From: Bauldia sp.
GTDB lineage: Bacteria > Pseudomonadota > Alphaproteobacteria > Rhizobiales > Kaistiaceae
DNA: 64,000 bases
Reading direction: 5' to 3'
Assembly (NCBI GenBank): GCA_037200845.1
Contig: JBBCGQ010000001.1
Coordinates: forward strand, 1,364,001-1,428,000
Positions 7,956-16,116 of this stretch are shown one piece after another. Positions within the stretch are counted from its first letter, which is position 1; every line of letters begins with the position of its first letter. A program made the position numbers and the translations under genes. Below the pieces are notes generated by a model. The model saw nothing but the letters and a program-made list of their open reading frames with translations. It searched no databases and was not told where the DNA came from.

Positions 7956-8864
7956 TCAGGGTCCAATGGGAGCGGAGTGGGCCGTGCATATCTTGCAGCT
8001 ACACTTCTTCCGGTCGGTGTAGTGCCTCACACCGACCACCCGGGCGCCGACATGATCGCCACGAGGAAAGATCCGATCAAAGAGATCCGATTCGTTGTTC
8101 TCGACGTATCGGCGCATCGCGACACTACAAAGGTCCGCAAGTTGGACCATCCGCGTCAACCGGCTGTCTACGAACAGAGGTGTCTCAATGATCCGGTCAA
8201 TTTCTGTCCACAACGTTCCTGCACTGTGAAACTTCCGCATTAGGTCGGTGTGCTTCTTGGCGACAGATTCGTTGTTGTCGTGGACCAGCAAGCCGTAGTT
8301 CTTCAGACCGCCGTGCTCCTCGCGCACGAGATACTGATGGTAACGGGACACCACTTGTTCGAACGCCTGTTCAACGACTGTCGTGTGCGTGCGGGTTGGA
8401 TCGAAGTGAATCTTGTCGATGGCTTCGACAAAAAGCCGCGCAAAGCCCCACCCGCCTACAAGATCGGCGACGTCCCGTATGGCCGACATTCGCTCGTTGT
8501 GCGTCAGATGAATGTAGGCTTCGCTGTGCCGAAAATTCTTTTTGGCTTGTCGGTATGGCGCCGGATCTGGAAGTTTCTGTAGCCGTAACAGTTCGGCGTT
8601 GCGCCATTGGCCCACCGCTTTTCGACGAGCGTCGCGGGAGAGCTTTTCAAAATCGGCAATTTTCGATTGTTCCAAGTACCGACGCATCATCCAAGCGGTA
8701 TGGAGTTCCGCCGTGGCGAGGTCGTACTTATTCAGAATCGAGATAATATCATTGTCGGCGGCCCGCCAATGCCAGATTGGCATCGACAAGCCGGCCAAGA
8801 CAAAGTGAGAAGTATTGCCGGGAATTTCGGGGGTGCCGGATTCGTCGATGTAGCAGAGATACAT
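7956..8864 (-). CDS. DUF3800 protein (predicted RNase H-fold nuclease-like)
   Basis: The 302-residue protein starts with the DUF3800 signature YIDESGT (residues 5-11), whose Asp and Glu are the presumed metal ligands. Acidic positions follow (LFVEAID at about 144-150, HDNNES at about 195-200), and a late SRLTRMVQLADLCSVAMRRY segment is also typical. The C-terminus has CSCKIC, a possible zinc ligand set. DUF3800 is regarded as RNase H-like and is common on mobile elements. It is the first gene of a two-gene unit with the FRG protein. The leader carries a 7-bp hairpin (8893-8899/8904-8910). Enzymatic activity is inference. Confidence 0.8.
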   Translation of the reverse strand: MYLCYIDESGTPEIPGNTSHFVLAGLSMPIWHWRAADNDIISILNKYDLATAELHTAWMMRRYLEQSKIADFEKLSRDARRKAVGQWRNAELLRLQKLPDPAPYRQAKKNFRHSEAYIHLTHNERMSAIRDVADLVGGWGFARLFVEAIDKIHFDPTRTHTTVVEQAFEQVVSRYHQYLVREEHGGLKNYGLLVHDNNESVAKKHTDLMRKFHSAGTLWTEIDRIIETPLFVDSRLTRMVQLADLCSVAMRRYVENNESDLFDRIFPRGDHVGARVVGVRHYTDRKKCSCKICTAHSAPIGP

Positions 8865-8953
8865 CGGCCCCCGCGCAAAAGCGACCGGGCTATCAGGGCC
8901 TCAGCCCTGAGGAGGGACGCTTGGCGACCCTTCCCAGACGCGCCGCTAACGTA

Positions 8954-8967
8954 GGCGTTTAAACGCC
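8954..8967. promoter_or_regulatory. 14-bp perfect palindrome upstream of the DUF3800/FRG genes
   Basis: GGCGTTTAAACGCC is self-complementary and lies about 90 bp upstream of the DUF3800 start. A dimeric repressor operator or a recombination half-site is possible. No clear -35/-10 pair was assigned. Confidence 0.4.
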
Positions 8968-8982
8968 CGTTGACAAGCCCGT

Positions 8983-9126
8983 TCAAACGCAGTTGTCGAA
9001 AGGTGGGCACAAAGGTGGGTAAATTTCAGAAAATATAAAAAACACTAGCAATATCAATGCTGGAATAATAAAGGCGCCCCAGCCAGTCAGCAAACGCCCG
9101 GCGGCGACGGCGCCAAGCTGGACCAC
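8983..9126 (-). CDS. Possible small membrane protein (47 aa)
   Basis: A GTG at 9126 with an AAGGA ribosome binding site 8 nt upstream opens a 47-codon frame. It contains one clear hydrophobic span (GAFIIPALILLVFFIFS, about residues 16-32) and a short tail with two cysteines (PLCPPFDNCV). It lies upstream of the DUF3800 gene on the same strand and could be a third member of that cassette. The region is AT-rich compared with its surroundings. No family is recognised, and chance coding is a real alternative. Confidence 0.35.
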   Translation of the reverse strand: MVQLGAVAAGRLLTGWGAFIIPALILLVFFIFSEIYPPLCPPFDNCV

Positions 9127-9167
9127 CTCCGTATTCCTTGCTACGGTTGTAGCGGCTCCACCCGAGA

Positions 9168-9917
9168 TTGTGTTCCTCCATCTTGAGCGAAAGACGTCTC
9201 TATCCGTCCGGGGGAATACACGGACAAGTTGCACATGCCATTGGCGGCCGGATCGTTTCCGGCGAGATCGCCGAAGGCGCATTGCTGCCGCGTGAGGCGC
9301 AGCTCGCCGAGCAGTTCGCGGTCAGCCGCCAGGCGGTACGCGAGGCGCTGAAGGTGCTGGCCGCGAAAGGGCTGGTGCAATCGCGCCGGCGCAGCGGCAC
9401 GACCGTGCTGCCGCGCAAGTCATGGAACCTGCTCGATCCCGATGTCCTCGCCTGGCACCTGCCGGCGCGTCTGCCGCCGCGCCTGCTCACCGACCTGATC
9501 GAACTGCGCCGCCTGATCGAGCCGGCCGCCGCCGAGTATGCCGCCAAACGCGGCGACGCGGCGGCCATCGCCGCGATCGGCGCTGCCCTCGACGCGATGC
9601 GCACGGCCGTGGGCGACGCCGAATTGTTTCGCCGCGCCGACGCCGATTTTCACGTCGCCGTCTTTGCGGCGAGCGGCAACGAGCTGATTGACCGCCTGAG
9701 CGATATTCTCGGGCCGCTGCTGCGGGCGAGCTTCTTCATGCAGGATGTGGCGCGTGGGATGCAGATCGCCGAGGACGTGATCCCCGCGCATCAGGCGATC
9801 TTCGAGGCCATCACGCGCCGCGATCATTCCGAGGCGCGCCGCGAGATGGAGCTTTTGATCTCGGATGCCTCGCGCGAGGTGCAGGCGATCGCCGCACGCA
9901 CCGCCGGCCAGCGCTAG
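9168..9917 (+). CDS. FadR-subfamily GntR transcriptional regulator
   Basis: The 249-residue frame has an N-terminal winged helix (IHGQVAHAIGGRIVSGEI ... SRQAVREALKVLAAKGLVQSRRRSGTTV, about residues 17-80). A C-terminal helical FCD effector domain follows (about 105-230, with the metal-site pattern ADADFHVAVFAASGN). FadR-type regulators of this kind usually control sugar-acid or galactonate catabolism, but no such genes are adjacent, so the target is unknown. The start is uncertain: TTG at 9168 or TTG at 9183, neither with a good ribosome binding site. Its stop overlaps that of convergent hldE (CTAG, 9914-9917). It marks the return to chromosomal sequence. Confidence 0.8.
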   Translation: MCSSILSERRLYPSGGIHGQVAHAIGGRIVSGEIAEGALLPREAQLAEQFAVSRQAVREALKVLAAKGLVQSRRRSGTTVLPRKSWNLLDPDVLAWHLPARLPPRLLTDLIELRRLIEPAAAEYAAKRGDAAAIAAIGAALDAMRTAVGDAELFRRADADFHVAVFAASGNELIDRLSDILGPLLRASFFMQDVARGMQIAEDVIPAHQAIFEAITRRDHSEARREMELLISDASREVQAIAARTAGQR

Positions 9918-11356
9918 TCGCCGCGCACTTTCGCGACGGTGCCGGTCGTGCTGTGGCCGGGCAGAAGCGGCAGGAACTCGACGGCGCCGCCGTTTGCCCT
10001 GACGAACGCCGCGCCGGGGATATCCTGCCCGGTGTAGTCCGCGCCCTTGAACAGGAGATCCGGCTTCAGCGCCTGGATCAATTGCTCCGGCGTGTCCTCG
10101 GCGAAGATCACGACCAGATCGACCGTGCGCAGCGCCGCCAGGATCGCCGCCCGCGCGCTCTCGTCCTGCACCGGCCGCTCGGGTCCCTTGAGCCGCTTGA
10201 CCGAGGCGTCGGCGTTGACGCCGACCACCAGCCGGTCGACCCGCCGCTTGGCCTGCTCCAGCGAATGGAGGTGCCCTTTGTGCAGCAGGTCGAAGACGCC
10301 GTTGGTGAAGCCCACCTTGAGCCCGAGACTCTGCCACAGCCGGACATGCTCGGCCGCCTCGCTGCGCTCGGTCACGCCGTCGCCGCGTGCCGCACCCAGC
10401 GCCTGCCGCAACTCCTGCGGCAGCGCCGTCGCCGTGCCGGGCTTCGCCACCACGATGCCGGCGGCGGTGTTGGCCAGCCGCACCGCATCGGCGAGCGGCG
10501 CGCCGGAGGCCAATGCCGAGGCGATCATCGCCACCACCGTATCGCCGGCGCCCGTCACGTCGAAAACGCGGTGCGTCTCGGCCGGCACGTGCAGCGGCGG
10601 CGTCCCGTCGCGCTTCACCAGCGTCATGCCGCCGGCGCCACGCGTCACCAGGATCGCGTCGATGGCGACCATGTCGAGCACCTTGCGGCAGGCGGCGACG
10701 GCGGCGTCGTCGCTGTCGGCGCGGATGCCGCTGAAGGCGATCATCTCCTCGATGTTCGGCGTGATCAGCGTCGCGCCGGCGAACACGGCGGGATCAGAGC
10801 GGCGCGGGTCGACGACCACCGGCCTGCCTTCCTTCCGCGCCGCCGCGATCAGTCCGCGGATGCCGGTATCGTCGAGCGCGCCGCGGCCGTAGTCGGAGAG
10901 CACCACCGCTTTCGCCGCAGGCATGGCGCGGAGCGCCGCCGTGATCAGCGTATCGCGCACCTCGTGCGCGGCCGGCGCACTATCCTCCGAATCGATGCAC
11001 AGCAACTGCTGCCAGCCGCTGAGGTAGCGCGTCTTGACCGTCGTCTGGCGCTGGCCGTCGGTGATCAGCCGCGGCGTCATGCGCTCGAAGTTGCGGCAGA
11101 GCGCGAGCAGCTCGGCGCCGGCCGCATCGTCTCCGATGAGACCGACCAGCGTCACCGCGCCGCCGGTGGCGAGGATATTGGCGGCGACGTTGCAGGCGCC
11201 GCCCGGATGCGCCTGGGAGCGCCCGAACTTCAGCACCGGCACCGGCGCCTCGCGCGAGATGCGCGTCACCTTGCCGTCGATGAACCGGTCGAGCAGCACG
11301 TCGCCGACGACCAGCACGTCGGCGTCGGCGAGGCGGTCGATCAGGCTGGCGTCCAT
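9914..11356 (-). CDS. hldE: Bifunctional D-beta-D-heptose 7-phosphate kinase / ADP-heptose synthase
   Basis: The 480-residue protein has an N-terminal PfkB-type sugar kinase (about residues 1-320), with N-terminal GDVLLDRF, a PGGACNVAAN substrate segment and the DVTGAGDT anion-hole/base motif. The C-terminal part (about 345-480) is a nucleotidyltransferase with GVFDLLHKGHLHSL carrying HxGH. The pair makes ADP-heptose for the LPS inner core in the cytoplasm. The ATG at 11356 (MDASLIDRLADADVLVVGD) is chosen over a longer TTG frame to 11422, whose extension is arginine-rich. No other heptose gene is nearby, and the gene is convergent with the GntR regulator. Confidence 0.93.
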   Translation of the reverse strand: MDASLIDRLADADVLVVGDVLLDRFIDGKVTRISREAPVPVLKFGRSQAHPGGACNVAANILATGGAVTLVGLIGDDAAGAELLALCRNFERMTPRLITDGQRQTTVKTRYLSGWQQLLCIDSEDSAPAAHEVRDTLITAALRAMPAAKAVVLSDYGRGALDDTGIRGLIAAARKEGRPVVVDPRRSDPAVFAGATLITPNIEEMIAFSGIRADSDDAAVAACRKVLDMVAIDAILVTRGAGGMTLVKRDGTPPLHVPAETHRVFDVTGAGDTVVAMIASALASGAPLADAVRLANTAAGIVVAKPGTATALPQELRQALGAARGDGVTERSEAAEHVRLWQSLGLKVGFTNGVFDLLHKGHLHSLEQAKRRVDRLVVGVNADASVKRLKGPERPVQDESARAAILAALRTVDLVVIFAEDTPEQLIQALKPDLLFKGADYTGQDIPGAAFVRANGGAVEFLPLLPGHSTTGTVAKVRGD

Positions 11357-11494
11357 GGCGGCGGCGATCCGGGCTAAACGTCGTGCCCGGCTATATCGGC
11401 GCCGTCGACGCCCGGCAAGCAAACCGCGGCGAAAGCGTGAATCGCGATTTCGCCGTAGGCATGTCGCATGGCCTGCGTAAATGTCCGGGTACGT

Positions 11495-11536
11495 GCGGCC
11501 CGCTTCGCGGAAACGCGAGGCGGGCTGCGGCTTTTT
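11495..11536 (+). terminator. GAAA-capped terminator-like hairpin upstream of the efflux operon
   Basis: The 15-nt arms 11495-11509 and 11514-11528 pair except for wobble or mismatch positions, close on a GAAA loop, and are followed by GGCTTTTT. The T-run is on the + strand, but no + strand gene precedes it, because hldE runs away from here. It may end a short transcript or act as an attenuator for the RND genes starting at 11623. Confidence 0.6.
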
Positions 11537-11622
11537 GTTCCGGGCCGCCCGGGCGTTATTACGGAATGTTTAGTCGGCAGGCCTAGGCATTCGGGCTACG
11601 CTGCGTCGCAACAGGGTTTGTC

Positions 11623-12930
11623 ATGGCCGCCAGTAGACAGATCGCCGTCATTGTCATCCTCGTTGTCGCCGTCGCCGTTGGATGGTTCGGCTACGAGCGC
11701 GGCTGGTACGGCCATGCCGCTTCCGAGGCCGCGAACGCCCAGCAGGTTGCTCCGGCCGGTGGCCAGCAGGCCAACCGCCAGCGCCAGGGCGGCGCCAATG
11801 GCGGGCAGGGCGGCGGTGGCGGCTTTGGCGGCCGCGGTGGCGCCGTCATCGTCGTGACCCAGCCGGTCGAGATCGATTCCTCGGGCATCGAGGTCCGCGC
11901 CGTCGGCACGGTGTCCTCCGCCAAGAACGTCACACTCTTCCCGCAGGTGACCGGGGTCGTCACCGACATCTCCTTTACCCCGGGCAGCAAGGTCGACGCC
12001 GGCCAGCCGCTGCTGGTGCTCGATGACGCCGACGAGCAGGTCGCCCTCGACAAGGCCAAGCTCGCGGTAGCCACCGCGCAGGCCGCCTACGACCGCGCCA
12101 CCCAGCTCGCTCAATCGAACAACGTCACCGCTGTCGCCGTCACCGACGCCAAGAACGCGCTGGAGCAGGCCCAGATCGGCGTGCGTAGCGCCCAGCTCGA
12201 TCTCGACAAGCGCACCGTCAAGGCGCCCTTCGCCGGCACCGTCGGCCTCACCGACCTCAGCATCGGCGACCTCGTCTCCTCGCAGAAGGCGATCGCCTCG
12301 CTGGACGACATGACGACCGTCACCGTCTCCTTCTCGGTGCCCGAGCGCGCCTCCGGCCTGGTCAAGATCGGCGACGCCGTCACCGCCACCACCGACGCGC
12401 TTGCCGGCCAGACCTTTGCCGGCAAGGTCATCGCCGTCGACAGCCGCGTCGACCCGACCACCCGCGCGCTGAATGTCGAGGCAAGCGTGCCCAACGAAGG
12501 CGCCGCCCTGAAGCCGGGCATGGCGCTGACCCTGGTGCTCGATTTCCCGGGCGCGCCGCACCCCTCGGTATCGTCGCTGTCGATCCAGTGGGACCGTGAG
12601 GGCTCCTACGTCTGGAAGGTCGACAACGGCAAGGCCAAGCGCGTGCCGATCCAGATCATTACCCGCCGCAGCGGCGTGGTCACCGTCGCCGGCGACCTTA
12701 AGGAAGGCGACGCCGTGGTCACCGAAGGCGTGCTGCGCATCCGCGAGGGCGTGCAGGTCGCCGAGGCCGGCGCCGTTGCCGCCGGCGGCCAGGGCGGTGG
12801 CGCCAATGGCCAGCAGGGCGGCGGTCGCCCGAACGGCCAGAACGGCGGCCAGAACGGCGGCCAGGGCAAGCCGGGCGCTGCGACAGCGCCCGCGGCCGGT
12901 GCCACTCCGCCCGCCGCGGCCGGCGGCTAA
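11623..12930 (+). CDS. RND efflux periplasmic adaptor (membrane fusion protein)
   Basis: The 435-residue protein has an N-terminal membrane anchor (about residues 7-24) and a glycine/glutamine-rich linker (about 45-72). The usual adaptor layout follows: a lipoyl half (VTLFPQVTGVVTDISFTPGSKVDAGQPLLVLD), an alpha-helical hairpin (about 130-185), a second lipoyl half (VKAPFAGTVGL) and beta-barrel domains. The C-terminus (about 385-435) is a low-complexity Gly/Asn/Pro tail. It links an inner-membrane RND pump to an outer-membrane channel. The permease follows after 15 bp with an AAGGA ribosome binding site, so the two form an operon. No channel gene is nearby. Confidence 0.88.
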   Translation: MAASRQIAVIVILVVAVAVGWFGYERGWYGHAASEAANAQQVAPAGGQQANRQRQGGANGGQGGGGGFGGRGGAVIVVTQPVEIDSSGIEVRAVGTVSSAKNVTLFPQVTGVVTDISFTPGSKVDAGQPLLVLDDADEQVALDKAKLAVATAQAAYDRATQLAQSNNVTAVAVTDAKNALEQAQIGVRSAQLDLDKRTVKAPFAGTVGLTDLSIGDLVSSQKAIASLDDMTTVTVSFSVPERASGLVKIGDAVTATTDALAGQTFAGKVIAVDSRVDPTTRALNVEASVPNEGAALKPGMALTLVLDFPGAPHPSVSSLSIQWDREGSYVWKVDNGKAKRVPIQIITRRSGVVTVAGDLKEGDAVVTEGVLRIREGVQVAEAGAVAAGGQGGGANGQQGGGRPNGQNGGQNGGQGKPGAATAPAAGATPPAAAGG

Positions 12931-12945
12931 AAGGAACCGGCGACC

Positions 12946-15900
12946 ATGGCAAAGCGCGAGAAGCAGCAGGGCGGGGGCGCTGGCGTCGCCACGCTGTTCG
13001 TCAGCCGCCCGGTGCTGGCGATCGTGCTCAACCTGCTCATCGTCGTCGCCGGCGTTGCTGCCTTCACCGGCGTCGAGGTCCGCGAACTGCCCAACATCGA
13101 CCAGCCGGTCATCACCATCCGCACCAGCTACACCGGCGCCACGCCCGAGACCATCGACAAGGAAATCACCGGCACGATCGAAGGTGCGGTGGCGCGCACG
13201 CCGGGCGTCGTCGGCATCTCGTCGCAGTCGAGCGCCGGCCAGAGCCGCGTCACCGTCCAGTTCGATTCTTCCACCGACCTCAACGTCGCCGCCAACGACC
13301 TCCGCGATGCGGTTGGCGGCATCCGCGGCCTGCCCGACGACGCCGACCCGCCGCAGATCGTCAAGGCCGACACCGGCTCCGACGCCATCATGCGCCTGTC
13401 GGCCATCTCGCCCGACCTGTCGATCGACCAGCTCACCGCGCTGATCAACGATCAGGTCATCGACCGCCTCGCCGCCGTCTCCGGCGTCGCCGACGTGCAA
13501 TTGTTCGGCGACCGTGACCCGCTCGTCCGCGTCCTCATCAATTCGGACGCGCTCGCCGCCCGCAATCTCACCGTCAACGATCTCCTCACCGCGCTGTCGA
13601 CCGTGACGCTCGACGCGCCCGCCGGCCGCGTCGCCGACGACAACCAGTCGCTGCTGCTGCGCGCCGACGCCTCTACCAAGTCGGCCGACGAGATCAGCGC
13701 CATCCAGGTGGCGCCCGGCGTTAAGGTCAGCGATGTCGCCGAGGTCATCTTCGGACCGGCCGACCAGACCACGTCGCTGCGCATGAACGGGCAGAACGGC
13801 ATTGGCCTCGCCATCGTCCGCCAGGCCAAGTCGAACGCCCTCGACATCTCGACCGGTATCCGCGCCGCTGTCGCGGAATTGAGCCAGACGCTGCCCAAGG
13901 ACGTGCAGCTTACGATCTCGTCCGACGACGCTTCCTACATCCGCGACTCGATCACCGAGGTGATTCTGACGCTGCTGCTGGCGACCGGCATCGTCGTCGC
14001 GATCATGTACCTGTTCCTGCGCTCGCTGCGCGTCACCTTCATCCCGGCGATCACGGTGCCGATCGCGCTCACCGGCACCTTCGCCGCGATCTGGGCGGCC
14101 GGCTTCTCGATCAACATCCTGACGCTGCTGGCGCTGGTGCTCGCCACCGGCATGGTCGTCGATGACGCCATCGTCGTCATCGAAAACATCTCGCGCCAGC
14201 GCAGCCTCGGCATGGGCCCGCGCGCCGCCGCGGTGCTGGGCGTCCGCCAGGTGTTCTTCGCCGTCATCTCGACGACGGCGACGCTCGCCGCGGTGTTCAT
14301 CCCGATCTCGTTCTTCCCCGGCGTCGCCGGCCGCCTGTTCTCCGAGTTCGGCTTCGTGCTCGCCTTCGCCGTCGTGCTGTCGGCCTTCGTCGCCCTGACG
14401 CTGTCGCCGATGCTCGCCTCGCGCCTCATCGGCGACACCGCGCACGAGCACCACAACCGCTTCTCCTCGATGCTCGGCCGCGTCGGCGAATTCTTCGTGC
14501 GTATCTACACGCGGCTGCTGGATGCGGCGCTCGCCGCCCCGGCCATCGTCATTCTCGTCGCGGTGATTTTCGCGGGCGGCGCCTATTTCGCCTTCCAGCT
14601 TCTGCCCTCGGAACTGACGCCGCCGGAGGATCGCGGCCAGATCACGCTGTCGATCCGCGGCCCGCCCGGCGCCACCGTCGACTACATCACCGACCAGATG
14701 CGCAGCGTCGAGCAGGTGATGGCGCCCTATCTCAAGAGCGGCGAGGTCGTGAACACCTTCGCCACCGCCCAGGGCGGCGGCGGCGGCGGCTTCATGTTCG
14801 CCACGCTGGCGCCATGGGGTCAGCGCCGCGGTCAGGCCGAGATCTCCAACGAGATCAACCGCAAGCTTCAGGCGATCCCGGGCATCCAGGTTTCCGCTTT
14901 TACGTCGAACAGCCTCGGCATCCGCGGCGGCGGCCAGGGCCTGCAATTCTCGATCACCGGCACCGACTACGACAAGCTCGCCGGCACCGCCGATACCCTG
15001 ATCGACGCCATCCAGGCCGATCCGGTCTTCGCCACCGCGCGCGTCAACTTCGACACCACCCAGCCGCAGATTTCGGTGAACATCGACCGTGCCCGCGCTT
15101 CCGACGTCGGCGTCTCGGTCAGCAACATCTCGGCCGCGATCCAGACGCTGGTCGCCGGCAAGGACCTCGGCACCTACTACATCGGCGACCAGGCGATCGA
15201 CATCAACGCTCGCGCTCCGGACGGCGCCATCGAAGACCCGACAGGGCTGGAGAACGTCGAGCTCCGCTCCAGCGACGGCAAGATGATCCCACTGTCATCG
15301 CTGGTGACGTTCACTGAAAGCGCGGTCGCCCCGACGCTCGCCCGCGAGAGTCAGCACCGCGCCATGCCGATGTCGGCGACGCTGGCGCCCGGCATCGACA
15401 TGCGCCAGGCGATGAACCACCTCGAGGCGATCCTCGCCAAGAATCTCCCGCCCGGCGACGGCTTCGTCTACACCGGCGAGGCGAAGGAGCTGAACACCGC
15501 GTCCGGCGGCGTCATCCAGACGTTCGGCTTCGCGCTGCTCGTCGTCGTGCTCGTGCTGGCGGCGCAGTTCGAAAGCTTCGTCTCGGCGCTTATCCTGATG
15601 GCGACCGTGCCGTTCGGCCTAGCGTCGGCGATGTACGCCATGGTGCTCACCGGTGGCTCGCTCAACATCTATTCCGAAATCGGCCTCGTCATGCTCGTCG
15701 GCCTGATGTCGAAGAACGGCATCCTGATGGTCGAGTTCGCCAACCAGCTCCGCGACCAGGGCCAGTCGGTGATGGAGGCGATCCGCAACGCGGCGCTCAT
15801 CCGGCTGCGCCCGATCGTCATGACCATGATCGCCACGGTGCTCGGCGGCTTGCCGCTGCTGCTCACTGGCGGCGCCGGCGCCGAGGCGCGGCGTGCGCTG

Positions 15901-16116
15901 GGCTGGATCATCGTCGGCGGCCTCGGCTTCGCGACGATCGCCACGCTGTTCCTGACGCCGGTCGTCTTCAGCCTGCTCGCCCGCCTGTCGAAGCCGCGCG
16001 TTGCCGAGGAGCAGCGGCTCGAGCGCGAGCTGGAGGAAGCCGGCGGCCCGCGCGAGTTCAAGCCGACGCCGGAAGAAGAGGGCGAGCTGCCCGAGCTGCC
16101 CGCCGCCGCCGAGTAG
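12946..16116 (+). CDS. RND efflux permease, HAE1-like
   Basis: The 1056-residue protein has full RND length and begins with a cytoplasmic segment and TM1 (ATLFVSRPVLAIVLNLLIVVAGVAAF). Two large periplasmic loops and twelve predicted transmembrane segments follow, with the TM4 proton-relay pattern ATGMVVDDAIVVIENI, which carries the paired aspartates. The C-terminus after the last helix is acidic. It exports amphiphilic compounds using the proton gradient together with the upstream adaptor. Its stop is immediately followed by the stop of the convergent MFS gene. Substrate is unknown. Confidence 0.9.
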   Translation: MAKREKQQGGGAGVATLFVSRPVLAIVLNLLIVVAGVAAFTGVEVRELPNIDQPVITIRTSYTGATPETIDKEITGTIEGAVARTPGVVGISSQSSAGQSRVTVQFDSSTDLNVAANDLRDAVGGIRGLPDDADPPQIVKADTGSDAIMRLSAISPDLSIDQLTALINDQVIDRLAAVSGVADVQLFGDRDPLVRVLINSDALAARNLTVNDLLTALSTVTLDAPAGRVADDNQSLLLRADASTKSADEISAIQVAPGVKVSDVAEVIFGPADQTTSLRMNGQNGIGLAIVRQAKSNALDISTGIRAAVAELSQTLPKDVQLTISSDDASYIRDSITEVILTLLLATGIVVAIMYLFLRSLRVTFIPAITVPIALTGTFAAIWAAGFSINILTLLALVLATGMVVDDAIVVIENISRQRSLGMGPRAAAVLGVRQVFFAVISTTATLAAVFIPISFFPGVAGRLFSEFGFVLAFAVVLSAFVALTLSPMLASRLIGDTAHEHHNRFSSMLGRVGEFFVRIYTRLLDAALAAPAIVILVAVIFAGGAYFAFQLLPSELTPPEDRGQITLSIRGPPGATVDYITDQMRSVEQVMAPYLKSGEVVNTFATAQGGGGGGFMFATLAPWGQRRGQAEISNEINRKLQAIPGIQVSAFTSNSLGIRGGGQGLQFSITGTDYDKLAGTADTLIDAIQADPVFATARVNFDTTQPQISVNIDRARASDVGVSVSNISAAIQTLVAGKDLGTYYIGDQAIDINARAPDGAIEDPTGLENVELRSSDGKMIPLSSLVTFTESAVAPTLARESQHRAMPMSATLAPGIDMRQAMNHLEAILAKNLPPGDGFVYTGEAKELNTASGGVIQTFGFALLVVVLVLAAQFESFVSALILMATVPFGLASAMYAMVLTGGSLNIYSEIGLVMLVGLMSKNGILMVEFANQLRDQGQSVMEAIRNAALIRLRPIVMTMIATVLGGLPLLLTGGAGAEARRALGWIIVGGLGFATIATLFLTPVVFSLLARLSKPRVAEEQRLERELEEAGGPREFKPTPEEEGELPELPAAAE

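Noticed and set aside
6770-7966. FRG gene start at the TTG at 7966, overlapping the DUF3800 gene
   Set aside because: The ATG at 7897 has a ribosome binding site and matches the family start; the extension has no support.
9953-11377. 474-codon open frame antisense to hldE
   Set aside because: Arg/His-rich shadow of hldE codons; hldE has complete motifs on the other strand.
11596-14946. 1116-codon open frame antisense to the RND genes
   Set aside because: A GC-rich antisense shadow of the adaptor and permease, with Asp/Gly/Arg repeats and no domain.
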